Assembly: GCA_000499405.2 (NCBI GenBank)
Contig: HG738138.1
Location: 22,533,156 to 22,597,155 of the forward strand
Direction of reading: 5' to 3'
Length of the DNA stretch: 64,000 nt
From: Onchocerca volvulus
Taxonomy: Eukaryota > Nematoda > Chromadorea > Rhabditida > Onchocercidae
Shown: positions 43,162 through 56,451 of the stretch, in pieces
Position numbering within the stretch: the stretch's first letter is position 1
Layout: each line of letters opens with the position of its first letter
Program-made: the position numbers and the translations under genes
The notes under the pieces: generated by a model
What the model was told of the DNA's origin: nothing
The model's input: only the letters and a program-made list of their open reading frames with translations
The model's database searches: none

Positions 43162-46100
43162 GATTTCACTTATTTATTTATTTATTTATTCACCACTTGC
43201 TTATTTATTCATTGCAGTGTTGCTGTAATTAAAAATTAATTAGACAAGCTGTATGGCACATAGAAGTGTAATTTGATGAAAAATATAGGATGTTTTAGGG
43301 AGATTTGGACTAAAAGTACATCTATCTAATAGTGATCTAAGTATTTTGGAAAGTAATGAAATGCTCAATTCTCGAAATTTGAGAACTAGAGAAAAGGCCA
43401 AAAATGGGTTCAATCAATTTAATTTATATTCAAAAAAAGAAAAAAAAGATTATAGAATTTGAACGAATTCAAATTTTAATAATAAAAATGAAATGAATCC
43501 AAATGTCATCAAAAACTTGTTGCAACTTACCTCTATTGCATCATTTTTTTCATTTATTTATTCATAAAATAGCCTATTTTATGCACATTTATAACATCAA
43601 TCAAACACAATTAGAACCAATTGTTGGCAGATAATGAATGTCTTCTTCAGGTTCCAATTTCTCTCAAAAGAGAAAAAAAGACGGAAAAATTGGTGTCAAA
43701 CAACATGAGAATGTTAATCGAAGGACAGAAAAGACTTGATTAATCCAAATTTGTGCAATGTAGACCATTGGTCAGCATGCCTCAATCAGGCTGAAACTAT
43801 CAACAGCACAACTGCTTTGCCGAAAACGTTACAGACGATAATCCACTTTAGTTGTCGTTAGTGTCCATTCCTATCTCACAGCTAACACTAATCAAGAGCC
43901 ACTCCAATTTGCATAAAATTTTAGCATCTTGACATCTCATGGATCTTTAAGCTCATAGGAAGAAGAAATTCGGAAACTAGATGGAATCGAGATGCATAGA
44001 GCTTTTCAAGTGGTAAACTGTTTTTAAACAACCGCATCGTTTGCGAATGTGATAGAAGGTGGGAGAACTCGAAAAGTCAAATTCCTGTATCTAAAATTCT
44101 TTTCAGTTTTTTCTAAATTATTAACTATTAATCAGCATCAATTTGAAAACATTCAGTTTTGAAAAATTGAAACCATTCAGGGCTATTGATCCTGTTGTTA
44201 TTGCTACTTTTTTCTTACAGAACAATCAATTTTATTTTATTATTTGAATTAAAATTAGGCAAGAGTAGAATACCAATTGAGAGATAATTCGTGTAAAATC
44301 GGTACATTTAAATTTTTGAAAAGATTGATTGAGCACTTTTTGAAGTTAAAGAAGTAAGAAGAGTTGGAAATTTTGAATAGAACTTTTCATTGTTGTTCTA
44401 TAATCAGGTGGGTATTGCAATTATTCGTGTGAATTATTAAATGCAAGAGTGACTTTTATGAATGAAAAAAGGATAAAGGTAAATGATGAAATTTTGTACA
44501 ATCAACCTCTTTCATATGTTGCACTCGATTACTGACCTCCGAAGATGAATTGATGAGATCTCCGAAGACGAATCGGTTCATATCGTCATGGGTCAGGGAA
44601 GTTGCGATAAACATCCATTAAGTTCTTAATGTGAGGAAAATGCTGGCTAATAGTTAACCTCAATTGTTGGGAGCAGTTATCAGAATCATATGATAATGTC
44701 AAGGTAATTCAGCGCAATTCGATTCATCAACAAATAATATTTATAAAAACTGTATCATATTAGTAATACTATAATCATACTAGTGATTTGTCAATAGTTT
44801 TTTCAAGTAAGTTTTAAATGAGTTGTATCATTTATTTCCTTTAATTTTCATTAAAATATCATTTTCTGGAAACTTTTAAAAAGCAGAATCAAACTGAATA
44901 TTTAATTGAAATGCTGGAAAAGAGAAACATACATATACATTTTATTCTAATTTCCAACTATTGATAGTTTGATTTTGCATTTAACGGAAAGATAACTATA
45001 GAAATGATGGATAAATAAACAATGAGGAAATAAGTGCTACCGGATGTTAATGTCAATTGCATTAAAGTTTGTGAGTCACAAAAATAGCAAGAAGTGTCAC
45101 AATAGCAAAATGCAGCATATGAACATTGAGATAAGATAGATAAAAGCTATCGATGTCATGTCACAAACATATCGTAGTTTGTTCGAGATACAATAATGTC
45201 ACCAAATTACAGCCTGATATTAATAGCACTCGTATTCTCTTCATTCGTTACTTTTATTTCTCTCTTCTCACCTTTCAGCATAATTTCTTGTTTCCTTGAT
45301 GAAATAATTTTATTAAGTAGAAAGCAATTTATTAATATCAAACTGACATAACAGAAACTGGTCAGTCAGATCAGTAATGAATTCTGGAAACACTAGCTAT
45401 TGCTATTTTTGTTGAAAAAACCTCATAATACTTTTTATTTGGTTATGGTCACTCATTGGTCATTAGTACTAGTAATTTATCATATTTGCTTGAATCATCA
45501 ATTGCCCTTGCAAGAATGACCTTGGCATCTTCTACTATCGCTATCATTAATAACTGAAAGGTTAAATAAACCAAACATCGATTGTTTATTTATCTAAGCA
45601 TAATAAAAGAAGCGTAATAATTTTTGGCATAAATCTATGTTTTTATTAAGTATTAATGGCACTATTAAATAATTGTGTCATTAGCAGTCAGATTATATAT
45701 ATATATATATATTCTGATTTTATGATATTTGATATTCTTTACAACAGAAAGTAGTTTGCTCAATCAAAATTTATGAAAATTCACCAATAAAATTAGGAAG
45801 ACAGCTCAATATTCTGCAAGATTCAGTCAAAATATATGCTTGACACGATTTAAAGTTTAACGCACTCTCATTTAGGATATAAAATGTCTTCACAAATAAG
45901 AATTACTCAAACATAAAAGTTTGTACGTCACGTCAAATATATACTGAAATACTTATGGATTGATTTAAGCATTTTTAGCTTATAATCTATTCCATATGAT
46001 TGAATGGATACACTTATTGAAATAGTAGATTAGCGTGAAGTTGGATTAGTGAAGAGTAAAACTCTTTCAAAATTTAGAGTTTAAAAGATTTGCTCGAAAT

Positions 46101-46196
46101 TTAGGAAACTTTTTTTTAAAAGAAAATTATGTCAGTGAAAATTGTTTTTCGGAACCATTTCATATTTCAGATTATGCTTCTAATAATTTTTTGTCT

Positions 46197-46266
46197 ACGA
46201 TCTATTTTGCTAAAATTCTTCGAAAATTTTGCTTGTTCGAGATGGATATAGATTATCCAGATATAT
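46197..46266 (+). repeat. 70-bp dispersed repeat, copy 1
   Basis: About 85% identical to 46592-46661, including CGATCTATTTTGCTAAAATT and TTCGAGATGGATATAG. Confidence 0.8.
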
Positions 46267-46517
46267 TTGCTGTTACTTCTACTTTTCACTCGTAAGTCAA
46301 GCAAGGGTACCGACTTCAAAGCATTGATTTTAAAACTAATCTATTTGTCTCCATTTGTTGAGCTTTTAAAATTTCTTAATTAATTCTTTCAGGATTTTCC
46401 TGCAAAACTTCTCAAGCTCAGGTTTTTAACGGGCAAACTGCATCGTTATGAAAGATTTCTTTATAATTAAAGAAGGAAATACAAAAGAAAGGATTTTTTA
46501 TTCTTTTTTTCGATACA

Positions 46518-46627
46518 GCAAAATTTTAACAGAATTCTAGCAAAATAGATCGCATTTCATTTTGATTCAAAATTTTGGTTCAAAATGAAATGCGATCTAT
46601 TTTGCTAAAATTCTTTTGAAATTTTGC
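46518..46627. repeat. 110-bp foldback with 48-bp arms
   Basis: Arm 46518-46565 is the reverse complement of arm 46580-46627 with only three mismatches; the loop is 14 bases. The right arm is also the start of copy 2 of the 46197-46266 repeat, so this element was made by an inverted partial copy of that repeat. Confidence 0.9.
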
Positions 46628-46661
46628 TTATTCGAGATGGATATAGTTTATCTAGATATTC
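46592..46661 (+). repeat. 70-bp dispersed repeat, copy 2
   Basis: Second copy of 46197-46266, about 396 bp downstream in the same orientation, overlapping the foldback at 46518-46627. Confidence 0.8.
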
Positions 46662-48935
46662 ACGAACATAAGATGTACTGATTTACAATATTTTTCCTCA
46701 TTTCAGTTTTTGCATACCAATACTATCTCTGATTCTTCCTATAGATTTTTTGGGCCTATTCTGGTTATTCAACAGAGCAAATCTATTTCTAAATTTCAAA
46801 ATATTTATGATTTATCGATGTTTTGAAGACATTGTCATCCTTTTTTTCTTAGTGAAATGTGCTTAAAATTTCGCTTTTCAGCTCTAAATTTTTGTATTCT
46901 TTTTCTTAATAAAGTTAAGAGTTGGCAAAAATTTAACGTGCAACCTTAGTGCACGTCTGGTCATTCATGTCATCGTGATGATATCACAGTTGTCAACGGT
47001 CAGTCCAATCTTTAAATCTATTCTCCTCGGATTTGGGGTTTCTTTAACAGCTGCTCCAATCACAGAGTCTTTCTCTTCAATATATCGAACATATATGTTT
47101 ATGATAATTTCCCTATAAAATCAATCTTTTCTCATTCTCCTCAATTTCTATTCCCTTATGATATACTATCAACTTACTGCATTTCACTTATGCAAAAGCA
47201 ATGAATTCTATTATATACGAAAGGGCGATCGCTTACTATGAAGATGATTTGTGATTCACTTAAAATTCAGTCGATTTCATGATGATATGCAAATATAAGA
47301 AAATACTTTGAGAAGGTATTCGTTAACGAATCTTAATCATACATCTTACACGCATTATCGTCCTCCGCAAATTCCCAATTTTCAAACAGATCTATGTGAA
47401 TGATTTTCCGCTTCCAAAAAAAAGAAACAAAAGAAAAAAAAATGATTCGCTTTCTTTCAATAACTTCGGAAAGATACCCGAGCAGGAAGAAGTCACGGGA
47501 AACTCGGTGGAGATACGGAGGGCGAAAGATTAATCGAAACAATCTAGCAGTTGGTTCTCTCTGAAGTTTCCCTCAGGATAGCTGTAGTACGTAATAAAGC
47601 TGTTATATTCGGTAAAGGAATTGTGGAACGGAATGCGTTCAACCTATTCTCAAACTTTTAATGAGATGATGTCTCGCTTGCTTGAATGAAGCATAGACGT
47701 TTAATGTATGCTCTAAGTGGGCTATTTTCGGCAAGCAGAATTGTCGCTGTGGAATGAACCAAATGTTGAATAAATTTTCCATCCAAGCGTCATCCATTTT
47801 CAGGACTAGTTGATATTTCAATCTTTTTTATGATTTCCTTGAAATTATCATAGTTAAGTTTATTAAAAGTTGCAGTCGCGATAACTGTCTTCATCATTGT
47901 GCCACCGAATGGTGTTTAAATCATATTTTCCGTATTATTTAAATTTCCATATTAATTTAAACTGACCAAATCTTTAGAAGAATCTTTAGAAGAATTATCA
48001 CAAATGTGCAGCGAAAAAAACAAATTCAAATATATTAAGTAAATTTGGAACTATGAAAACAGATGACATCGTTGATGAAATGAAATTTTCGAATTTTAGA
48101 CAGCATTTTCCAGTATATCTAATAGATTTTTTAGTTGTTCCCAATAATTATTTGTTAGAAATAACGATCGAAAAATTTTGAAGCCTGAAGTAAATATTTA
48201 TTGGTGCGAAACCCATAAAAAACACATTATTTTCTACTAAAGAAGGAAGAAAGAAATGACAATCTCAAATGTAATTCGATTTCAGATGAGTGTCATACAT
48301 CATCAAATCAAAAGTCTGTGCTAATCTTTGAACGAGTGTTGATGAAACCTAAAATAGTCTCATCAAAAATTGCTTTTCCACTCTTTTGCTTGAACCATTA
48401 TAATGGGTTTGGCTAAGGTTCAACGACTGAAGATAATTTTTAAATGTTTTATATACATATATGAGAATGGATGATGAAAAAGCGCTTATCTAAAGGCGTT
48501 AATTAACATTTTGACATTTTCTGTCACACATAAACCGAAAAGGCAACAATTTCTTCTGTCTTCGAAAACCATTGGAAATGAATGAAAGATAATGAAATTA
48601 CCATTGCTAACTATAAAATGATACAAAATTTCGATAAAGATGATCCCTGCAGCTACTAAATATTTAAAAAAAAAAAAAGAAAAAAATTTTGAGATATCGA
48701 AAATTTCAAACGAAAAAAATCTGAATTTTCAAAAGGAATTTAAATTAAACTTATCCTTTAATACTTTGCTCATCGCTATACATAAATTACTGAATCCATG
48801 CATTTTAATACATTAAGAAAAGCCAAACACTATCGCTAATAATAATTACTAATAGATTTCTTAAAGACAAATTTTTGAATTTTTTAAAAAAGAGAAAAAA
48901 AAAACAACATTTAGCGAAAACTTCAGTGATACTCT

Positions 48936-49001
48936 CACTGCTCTTATCATATTATTATTGATTAAGATCATTTAATCAATAATAACATGATAAGAGAAGT
49001 G
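48936..49001. repeat. 66-bp foldback repeat
   Basis: Arms of 29 bp (CACTGCTCTTATCATATTAT.. and reverse complement) with two mismatches and an eight-base loop. Confidence 0.88.
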
Positions 49002-50479
49002 AAAAAAAAAAAGTGTCTTCCCTATAAAGATTAATAGTTGCGATAAATGTCGAAGTTTTTTGACTTCTTGTTTGACCGCTATTAGTAAGGAAGAAATTGA
49101 AGATAAATGTGGTAAGTTGGTAAGGATAAGATCAAGTTTGAGGGTAAAAAGGTTGGATCCAATCCTCCCTCTTTCCTTCCCATGGGAGTGGTCATTCATT
49201 CATTCATTCACTTTCATGAATAATAATGCCCCGCGGAGTTGTAATTGTGATAGCAATAATATCGAGCAATAGTTGATGTTACTACAAAACTAGAAATAAA
49301 CCAACCCATCTCCAAGAGTGAGTTATCCCTTTAAGAAGAAAAATTCCCGAGTTTTCTTTCTGCTTCATTATGAGGGCACTACAACATGCTACATTCTTTA
49401 ATTTACGGTCATCACTTATATTCCAGTCAAAAATCCGAATTTTCCTCATTTCTCTATTTGTCTACCGGCTTTTCTCGAATAAGAAATCGTCTCCCATGGA
49501 TACTAATTATCTTTTATAGTTTTACAGTGCTTATTATTTTCGTCTTGCTTTCACAAACCATTCTTTTTTTTTTTTTTTGGGATTGATGAGACCATTGAAT
49601 CCCGGGATGTCAAATAGGTCTTTAATCTTCATAAAGAAGATAAATGTACAATCTGACTTACTGCTTCGTCTGTTATGACAGGTCAGAAGAAAGGTTCATT
49701 TGCATATTAATGTTAATTGGAAGCTTGCATATTAAGACCCAAAGATGTTAATAATGGAAATGAGAAAGTTAATTAGATTAACAAAAATTAAGCACTATTG
49801 TGAAAACAGAAACGATTTTATCATCTCTGGTTGGATTATTTTAAAGCTTCATCCTTTTTTAAATACAAATAAGACTCTTCTGTACTTAAGTTTCTTTCAG
49901 AAAATTCAAGTATATAGAATGCTACTGAACAATCAATTTCTGATTCGTAGTTTTTAGAAACGGGAAAAATTCTCCTGAATCTCTAAACTAACACAATAGA
50001 ACGATTTAAAAAATTTTCTATAATAATCTTTATCCTTTTTTCTGTAAATTTCCTTTGTCTGTTCTCAGCATGCAAATTAAAGGACATCTGGACCTCAATA
50101 AATGAATGAATATGCATCTGATAATCTGATCTTCATTGAATTCTGATAAAATAAATTTCTGAACAAAAAAAAAAAAAAAAAAAAACAATGATTATTTGTT
50201 TGCTATGTGTTTCATTTTATTACTAATCAGCTTTTTTTAAATATAAATGAATGGTATTTGACAATTCTATCGTTCCATAGTAAATGCCAATAACAGGTTG
50301 GTCTCTTAAACCACCACAAGAGAAAATATAATTACATTAATTGAAGTAATTAAAATTTCAGGTAATGGAATAATTTTAAAGTGAAAAAGATTTAAGATTT
50401 ATGCTAAAATATTTCTTCCATTTGCTTTAATTCATCCAAAAAAGAAAATCATAGAGAAAATACTTGGAAGACAATTGAG

Positions 50480-50579
50480 GTGACAAATCAATCTTATTGC
50501 GTGCGACTTTCATAACTTTGCTCCATAACGTGACAGATCAACCTCACTGCGTTAAAGCTTCATAACCTTGCGGAGAGAG
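50480..50579. repeat. two-copy 50-bp tandem repeat
   Basis: Units 50480-50529 and 50530-50579 share GTGACA-ATCAA, TGCGT and CTTCATAAC-TTGC at about 80% identity. Confidence 0.75.
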
Positions 50580-51231
50580 AAAGAATAGATGATGATGGCA
50601 AACTAAAAGTGTTGTCAAGGACGTAAATAAAGGTGTAGATTTATCAAACAGTGCATCTCACAGGCCTTCTTCAACATAGCATTCGAATATAAACTTGAAT
50701 TTATCTCAAACCATAGATGAGTGCAAAATCTGTTGTACACAAGTTTTTCCATGAAATTTTTGTGAAAAAAAAATTGTCCGTTACCAAAACGAATTCAAAA
50801 AAGAAAAAAAAATGAAATTTAAATCCAGAAACACTAAATAAACGGTTAAAAAGTTGAATGTTCATTGGATACACATACGTGCACATGCATACGTACGTGT
50901 GCATATACAACAACAAACGTTTTTCACGCAATGCATAAAAAGAAAGATTGCGTAATAAAATTGTGTAGTGATGAGGATAAAATGTAAGATTGACAATGAT
51001 AATAATAAATTTGTTAATGTGAAATGAATGAATCTTTTAATGCTTCTTTCCGGTCATATGTGTGTTTGCATGCTCTCAATAATAAAAATGGAAAATCGTT
51101 TCAATTTAATCTTAGAAAGCGAGAAGTTAAGCTTTTATTTAATCTTCAATCATAGTACATCAGCTTTATCATAGTTGTTCTCAAAGAGAGCATTTCATGA
51201 CATGAAGGAAAATTGTGTCTGAGTGACACCC

Positions 51232-51417
51232 TCATTCCTTTAAATTCTCATTAAAACCATTAAAACGAGTCATTTTGATGGAAAAATTTTGCTCATCCAT
51301 GCGCTGAGAATTTCGATCATTTTTCATTAGATGAATTGGATGATCAATTAGAGTTGCGTAAACTGAATTAGAAATAACTGTTCCATAAATGAGTAACCAA
51401 AGACGGAAAATGGACAT
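51232..51417 (-). CDS. candidate short secreted peptide, 61 aa
   Basis: Single open frame with ATG and TGA. The first 21 residues (MSIFRLWLLIYGTVISNSVY plus Ala) look like a cleavable signal peptide, followed by a hydrophilic 40-residue chain with basic residues and the end RFNGFNENLKE. There is no amidation Gly-Lys/Arg site, so it is not a standard FMRFamide precursor. It could equally be chance, or overlap the 3' part of the exon-like segment just upstream, which reads through the same DNA in another frame. Weakly supported. Confidence 0.25.
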   Translation of the reverse strand: MSIFRLWLLIYGTVISNSVYATLIDHPIHLMKNDRNSQRMDEQNFSIKMTRFNGFNENLKE

Positions 51418-51466
51418 ACGGAGATAGCCACTTACTTAGGCTAACATGATCGCCCCGTTCTGGAAG

Positions 51467-51601
51467 CTAAATCGGATTATCTGCTTTGGCTAAAATGCTA
51501 TTACTATTGTCTCGATGCCCATGCCCAAGGGAATGAACTCGACTTGATGATAAGCCTATTTCTTGTTCCAGTTTCGGGTAATCAGAAAATCGACAAATCT
51601 T
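51467..51601 (-). CDS. exon-like segment of an unidentified gene (terminal exon?)
   Basis: After a GTTAAAACAG acceptor, a 44-codon frame with balanced composition (contains RFSDYPKLEQEIG and SLGHGHRDNSN) ends in TAG; the same frame then continues open with LPERGDHVSLS to a CTAA|GTAAGT donor. Composition is clearly unlike the surrounding AT-rich DNA. Either a true last exon or a broken one. I could not find the neighbouring exons with matching phase. Confidence 0.35.
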   Translation of the reverse strand, partial: KICRFSDYPKLEQEIGLSSSRVHSLGHGHRDNSNSILAKADNPI

Positions 51602-52513
51602 CTGTTTTAACATGAATCACATCCTAATTTTTCTTACTAACGCTTGACAAAACTAATATTACTTCATCCAAATTATTTTTAGGTATTTTAAACCATTTTT
51701 TCCACCCAAATTCGTAAATCCCCTTCTCAGAATTCCAATTTTTCCGATTTTTTAGTTTTAACTCCCAAAAAATTTGAATCTATTATTTCATTTAAAAAGT
51801 TCATTGATATATATAATTTTTTAAATAATCAATCCAACCTTTGATATTAATTTATAATTTTGAATGTCTTAGCATCTTACCAGAGAAGAAATGAGATCTA
51901 TTATCGTTTATTTTTCATATTAAATAAGCCAAAATATAGTTTCTCCATGAAGTTTAGGTTCATTAATTTTATTATGGAGTTCTAACTGCGGCAGTTCATC
52001 AATCATTTTGTAACTCAAAAAATTTTGAAATTGAAAAACGAGCTGCTAGAATTTGTGGAGCAGATTAGTCATATCAATTAGCTTCCAAATCAAATCTTTC
52101 TTTCGGAAAGGTTTTGGATAGTAATAATGATGATGAAATAGCAATCTCGAGAAAAATTATGAAATAATGAACAGCAGAATAAGCTTTGTGTTAGAAAAAT
52201 AGCATCAATAAATAAATTTCATGATTTTTTGCACCAAATGTTGCTAACTCTAGTTAATTTTAAAAGAAATTCAATTTTAAATTTTATATTTCAAATTCTC
52301 TGTAACTTCTTGTGAGCTGAAAACAGAGCGATGGTTATACTGAGGAAAGAAAATTAAATATAAAGGTTAAAGATCAGAGAGCAAATACAATTTACCAACA
52401 ATAATTACAGTCTTAAAAATTAAAGAAAAGGCAGAAAGTATTGCAAAGACAGCAACTTTTGTCAAATTGGAAGTGACAGGATAATGCCCGCTATGTGGAG
52501 TAGAAACTTACCC

Positions 52514-52621
52514 TCAAAATATAGATAAGTTAGGAAATATACTCATGAGATCAATACTCCACGGAAATTCATTCTGCAGCCAATCATCATCGCTGCTATC
52601 CAGGTTTTCTCGATGTTTCAT
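52514..52621 (-). CDS. exon-like first segment, MKHREN..., unidentified
   Basis: ATG followed by a 35-codon acidic frame (SSDDDWLQNEFPWSIDLM) that reaches TGA two bases before a strong GG|GTAAGT donor; an earlier donor (ATGA|GTATAT) would avoid the stop. It lies about 0.9 kb upstream of the exon-like segment at 51467-51601 on the same strand. A further start-like exon (MNSSGLQVVEEDKKGAKVR, then a GTAAAA donor) sits at about 53757-53815. Whether these belong together is unknown. Confidence 0.25.
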   Translation of the reverse strand: MKHRENLDSSDDDWLQNEFPWSIDLMSIFPNLSIF

Positions 52622-54482
52622 TGTTTAAACTTCGTAGAATGCTATTTGACTTCTTATTTCGATGAATTTGTTGGCTTTTATGGCTGAAGTCCACGGCCAT
52701 CTTTTACATCACAGTAATCGTTCCAATACACTCTTTCAACAAATGTTCCAATTAATTAAATTTATAATTGAATTGAAATTCGATTTTAAAAATCATTTAT
52801 TCGACAAGAAATACTTCTCTATTAATATTAATAACAGAGAGTTAACAGCATGATAAAATCCATGATGTCCACTACTTGACTTCCTTACTTGCTAGTCAAA
52901 TAATTGGTATAAGAAGATTTATTGATTGATGAGTTCTGTTTTTGTTAGTTTTTTGATTATAACTCTCTATGAGAAAGATAAAGGCTTACGAGGGCCAATT
53001 AGCTTTGTAATAAACGTTCGAGAGATTAAAAAGAAATTCGCAATAAAAAGTTTCCTGAAGTTAGCATTTAAATTATCGGCAGAACAAAATTAGGCTGATA
53101 AAGGATCCGAGGGAGGTCAGAGGTCATTTGGTTTCATCGCATGATAGGAAAATTTCAGTGCGATGCATGATGCTATAATAGAAGCAACATTCCTAATCCC
53201 CATTTCCTAATTTTTTCGGTAATAACGGTATTTGCCTAAAAAACAAACAATGCAAGCAAAAATATGACAATTCATTTACTTTCGAAGAATCATGTCAAAA
53301 CTAAAATGCAAAAATTAATTGCGACAGATCTTAAGCACAATTGGGCTAATTATCATTTGTTTTTTTTCTATTTTCCAAAAACTTTTTGAAAAAATTACAA
53401 ATCGATTGAATTGCGAAGAATGTGAGTGAAAATTTAAAATATGCAAGACATTTGTGCATTTTTAATTAATTTTTTGGAAACAATCTATCAGAATATTCAT
53501 GCATTAATTAACCTTGTCTGGAAAGACTCAAATTTCTTTTTAATAATTAGACTTTATATTTTTTGAGCTCCCATACAGACTCTGATTGTCAAATGCGAGA
53601 TTTCTCCGTTTAATCAATAATTGGAACTATCAATAATGCGAATGGTAGGAAATGCAAATTAAGCCTTTTTATGTATGGACATTCAGAGAATGAAATTTAG
53701 AAGCAACACTGAAAGGTCAGTCTTGGCTACTTTCGGAATTCATTATTAACTTTTACCTCTCACTTTGGCTCCCTTTTTGTCCTCCTCCACCACTTGTAAT
53801 CCACTGCTGTTCATTTGTAGGATACTTTTTATTTCCTCTTTCCCATCTTGTTATTTTCCATGATCTTAAAAGTTTCCTCTTTGTAGAAAACCTCTGATCC
53901 ATTTCAATTCCTTCCTTCAAATATTTTCTAAATGTCTCAAATTATTATAATCTATTCAAAAATACTACAATGAAATTCTGTTGGTGCTTGGCCATCAATA
54001 TTCCGCGGACCGGGAAAAGCAGCCAAGAGAAATAGATATCTTTGACTATTGGACCGTCCTTCATAAAAAAATCGTTTGATGGGTAGCTTCATGAGATTTG
54101 ATAATACCGTGGTGAGAACTCTTTGTTAAAAACACTTCATTGAGCAGAACCGGAAATTTGATTCTTCCGAATACAAATGATGAGTAATACTGCCGTAGAA
54201 CTATTGCTAAGCAAATTTATTCTATAAATTGAACAAATGCAGGACGACATGCAACGTTGTGCATACCGTATTGCACTTAACAAGTAAAATCATGGCATTC
54301 TCAAAGAGGCATGAAGTTGGACTATCGACTTTGTTGATTCTTGCTAGAGAATGTTTTGAACATCAAATTTAGTTTGAAGTTATTTACTTGCCATTTTTCC
54401 AATTTTACTTTCAATTCGTTCTTTCAACTTCCAAGTCTGTTCTTCTCACATAGTATTAGTTCCTGTTTATATTACTTGAATA

Positions 54483-55224
54483 TTAGCTGAACTCGGCCAC
54501 GTGGCTTCCCCGTGGTCGAGTCCAGCTGGTCTATGGGAGGCGGCCACGCTTCGCTGTCCGGCTCTAGTTCATCTATATATCTAGAAATGTCAATGTTCGT
54601 TTCTTCAAAATCTTAAACTTCTGAAGTTCTTAAATACGCACCTTATCTATGTTAATTCAAAATCTTGGATGTCGGAAAGTTCTATTGCTTTGAAATTCCG
54701 GCACAACATTGCATTCGAATACGCGCATGTTTTTAAATATTTATCGACTGATTTGAAATTTTCATACGCGATGCATTCGAATAGGCAAATGTTTTTAAAT
54801 AAATAAGGCGAGTAATTCAAGCTTTTTGTTTGTTTTTTGCTCTATGAGAAATGTAATTCGTTTATTTTTTTTTGATTTGTGGAGAATTTAGCTGCGTCGC
54901 ACAAATTTCGAGATCATGATAGTGTATAATCAAATGTTTCGTTCAAGCAATTTAAAGACTATCTCTCTGACTTCTAATATTACATTGTGTCTTGAATTGA
55001 CTCTGTCGTAAATCTCACCGATTGATCTAAACCGCGCAGTTCTAAGGATTGACTTCCCCCTTGTTGATCGTGAATGCAAACGTTAATCGAATAGGGAATT
55101 GCAATCTCTCAAATTGAAATGGCGTAACCGTTGGAATCATAAGAATACGCGGACGGAACCTTGAAAGTTCTCCACCAACTGTTTTCAAATTTTGACAGAA
55201 TCTTTTATTCGAATAGGCCGCCAT
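54483..55224 (-). mobile_element. Helitron remnant, 3' part (helicase C-terminus and 3' hairpin end)
   Basis: The minus-strand frame at 55042-55224 carries FRPRILMIPTVTPFQFERLQ and FPIRLTFAFTINK, the C-terminal Pif1-type helicase signature of Helitron replicases, then loses the expected Q-G-Q. Downstream on the same strand lie about 500 bp of non-coding tail and a GC-rich hairpin (54491-54521: ACTCGGCCACG / CGTGGTCGAGT, one G-T pair), four bases before CTAA (54483-54486) followed by T, matching the Helitron CTRR end inserted at A|T. Only the 3' end remains; the replicase N-terminus is absent on this strand. Confidence 0.75.
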
Positions 55225-56451
55225 TTTTGTATAGACATGCTTACTTTTTTCACGTATTACATATGTGACAATTAAAAATAAGAGAGGGACGGAATTTTTT
55301 GACTCTGCCCCGTAAAATGCAAAGCATCAATTTGTGAATATTTCATTACTAACATTGAATATTATAAAAAGAAAAAAATCCCAAAAAACAAATATAGTTT
55401 CCATCTTTTTATCTATACATATTACCTATTTTGATTTCATCATATTCTGTCTTTTATCTGTCATATCAAACGAAATTAAAGTAATTACAAAATAATGAAA
55501 AAAAAAGAGTCAATTAACTCAAAGTAATTTATTAAATAGTAATAAATTTCAAATAAGCACTTTGTAATTATGATTTTAAACTACAACCACAGTGAATATA
55601 TATATATAGATATATATTCCTCTAGAAGCTGCAATAGTTCATCTTGCACTATTTTAATTTCCTCAATTTCAATAACTTGAGAAAAAAAAAACAGTTTAGC
55701 GAAAGTTTTCCACAATATCGACTAAGTTCCGAAAAAGAAAAAGCTTTAAAGTTTAGGAATAACTGAAATACAAGATTTTAATTTCCTCAATTTCAAAAAC
55801 ATTTTTATACAATATCGATTTAAGTTCTGAGGAAAAAAAAACTTTAAAGGCAGAATTAAAAGAACTGGGTGAAATTCTACAGTAAATTCGCTCAGAATTA
55901 AGAATTACGACAAATGGCACGGTAAATTATTGACTGTTCAGGAATGTAAAAACCAATTAAAAACATTTCAAATGTTCCCCGATTTATCATTTGTAAAATA
56001 CATTCTTTCCTTTTTTAAGTTCTAAAATTTATGATACATTTAGTTTATGATGTAATAAATTTTCCAGGTAAACTTTCTCAGGCAATGCCAAGCTTAAACA
56101 ATTAAACATTAACTAAATTATGCGAATATTAACAAGGTTATGCATATTTAAGAGTCCGCAATTTACTGGTGCAGACTCTTTAAGTTAGAAAGAAGTAGCT
56201 GCAACAAACAGAACGAATTTTAATTAAATAGGTGAGTGAAAAAAGAGTTTTCTTTGGTTAATCAAAGAGAATGATTTCTTATTATTTCAAGTAAAGAGAA
56301 AGATTTCTTATTATTACTTCACAGAGAAAAAAATACGATGAACAATTTATAGGTTCATGATTAAGAAAAAGTATCTAGCATTGGCAACAAAAAGAAAAAA
56401 AGTGTTTTGTTCATATTTTGTTTCTCTAGTTCTCATCGGCACAGTTATTGG

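Noticed and set aside
47639..47821. 60-codon minus-strand frame with ATG and stop
   Set aside because: Balanced composition, but no promoter, splice or family evidence to separate it from chance.
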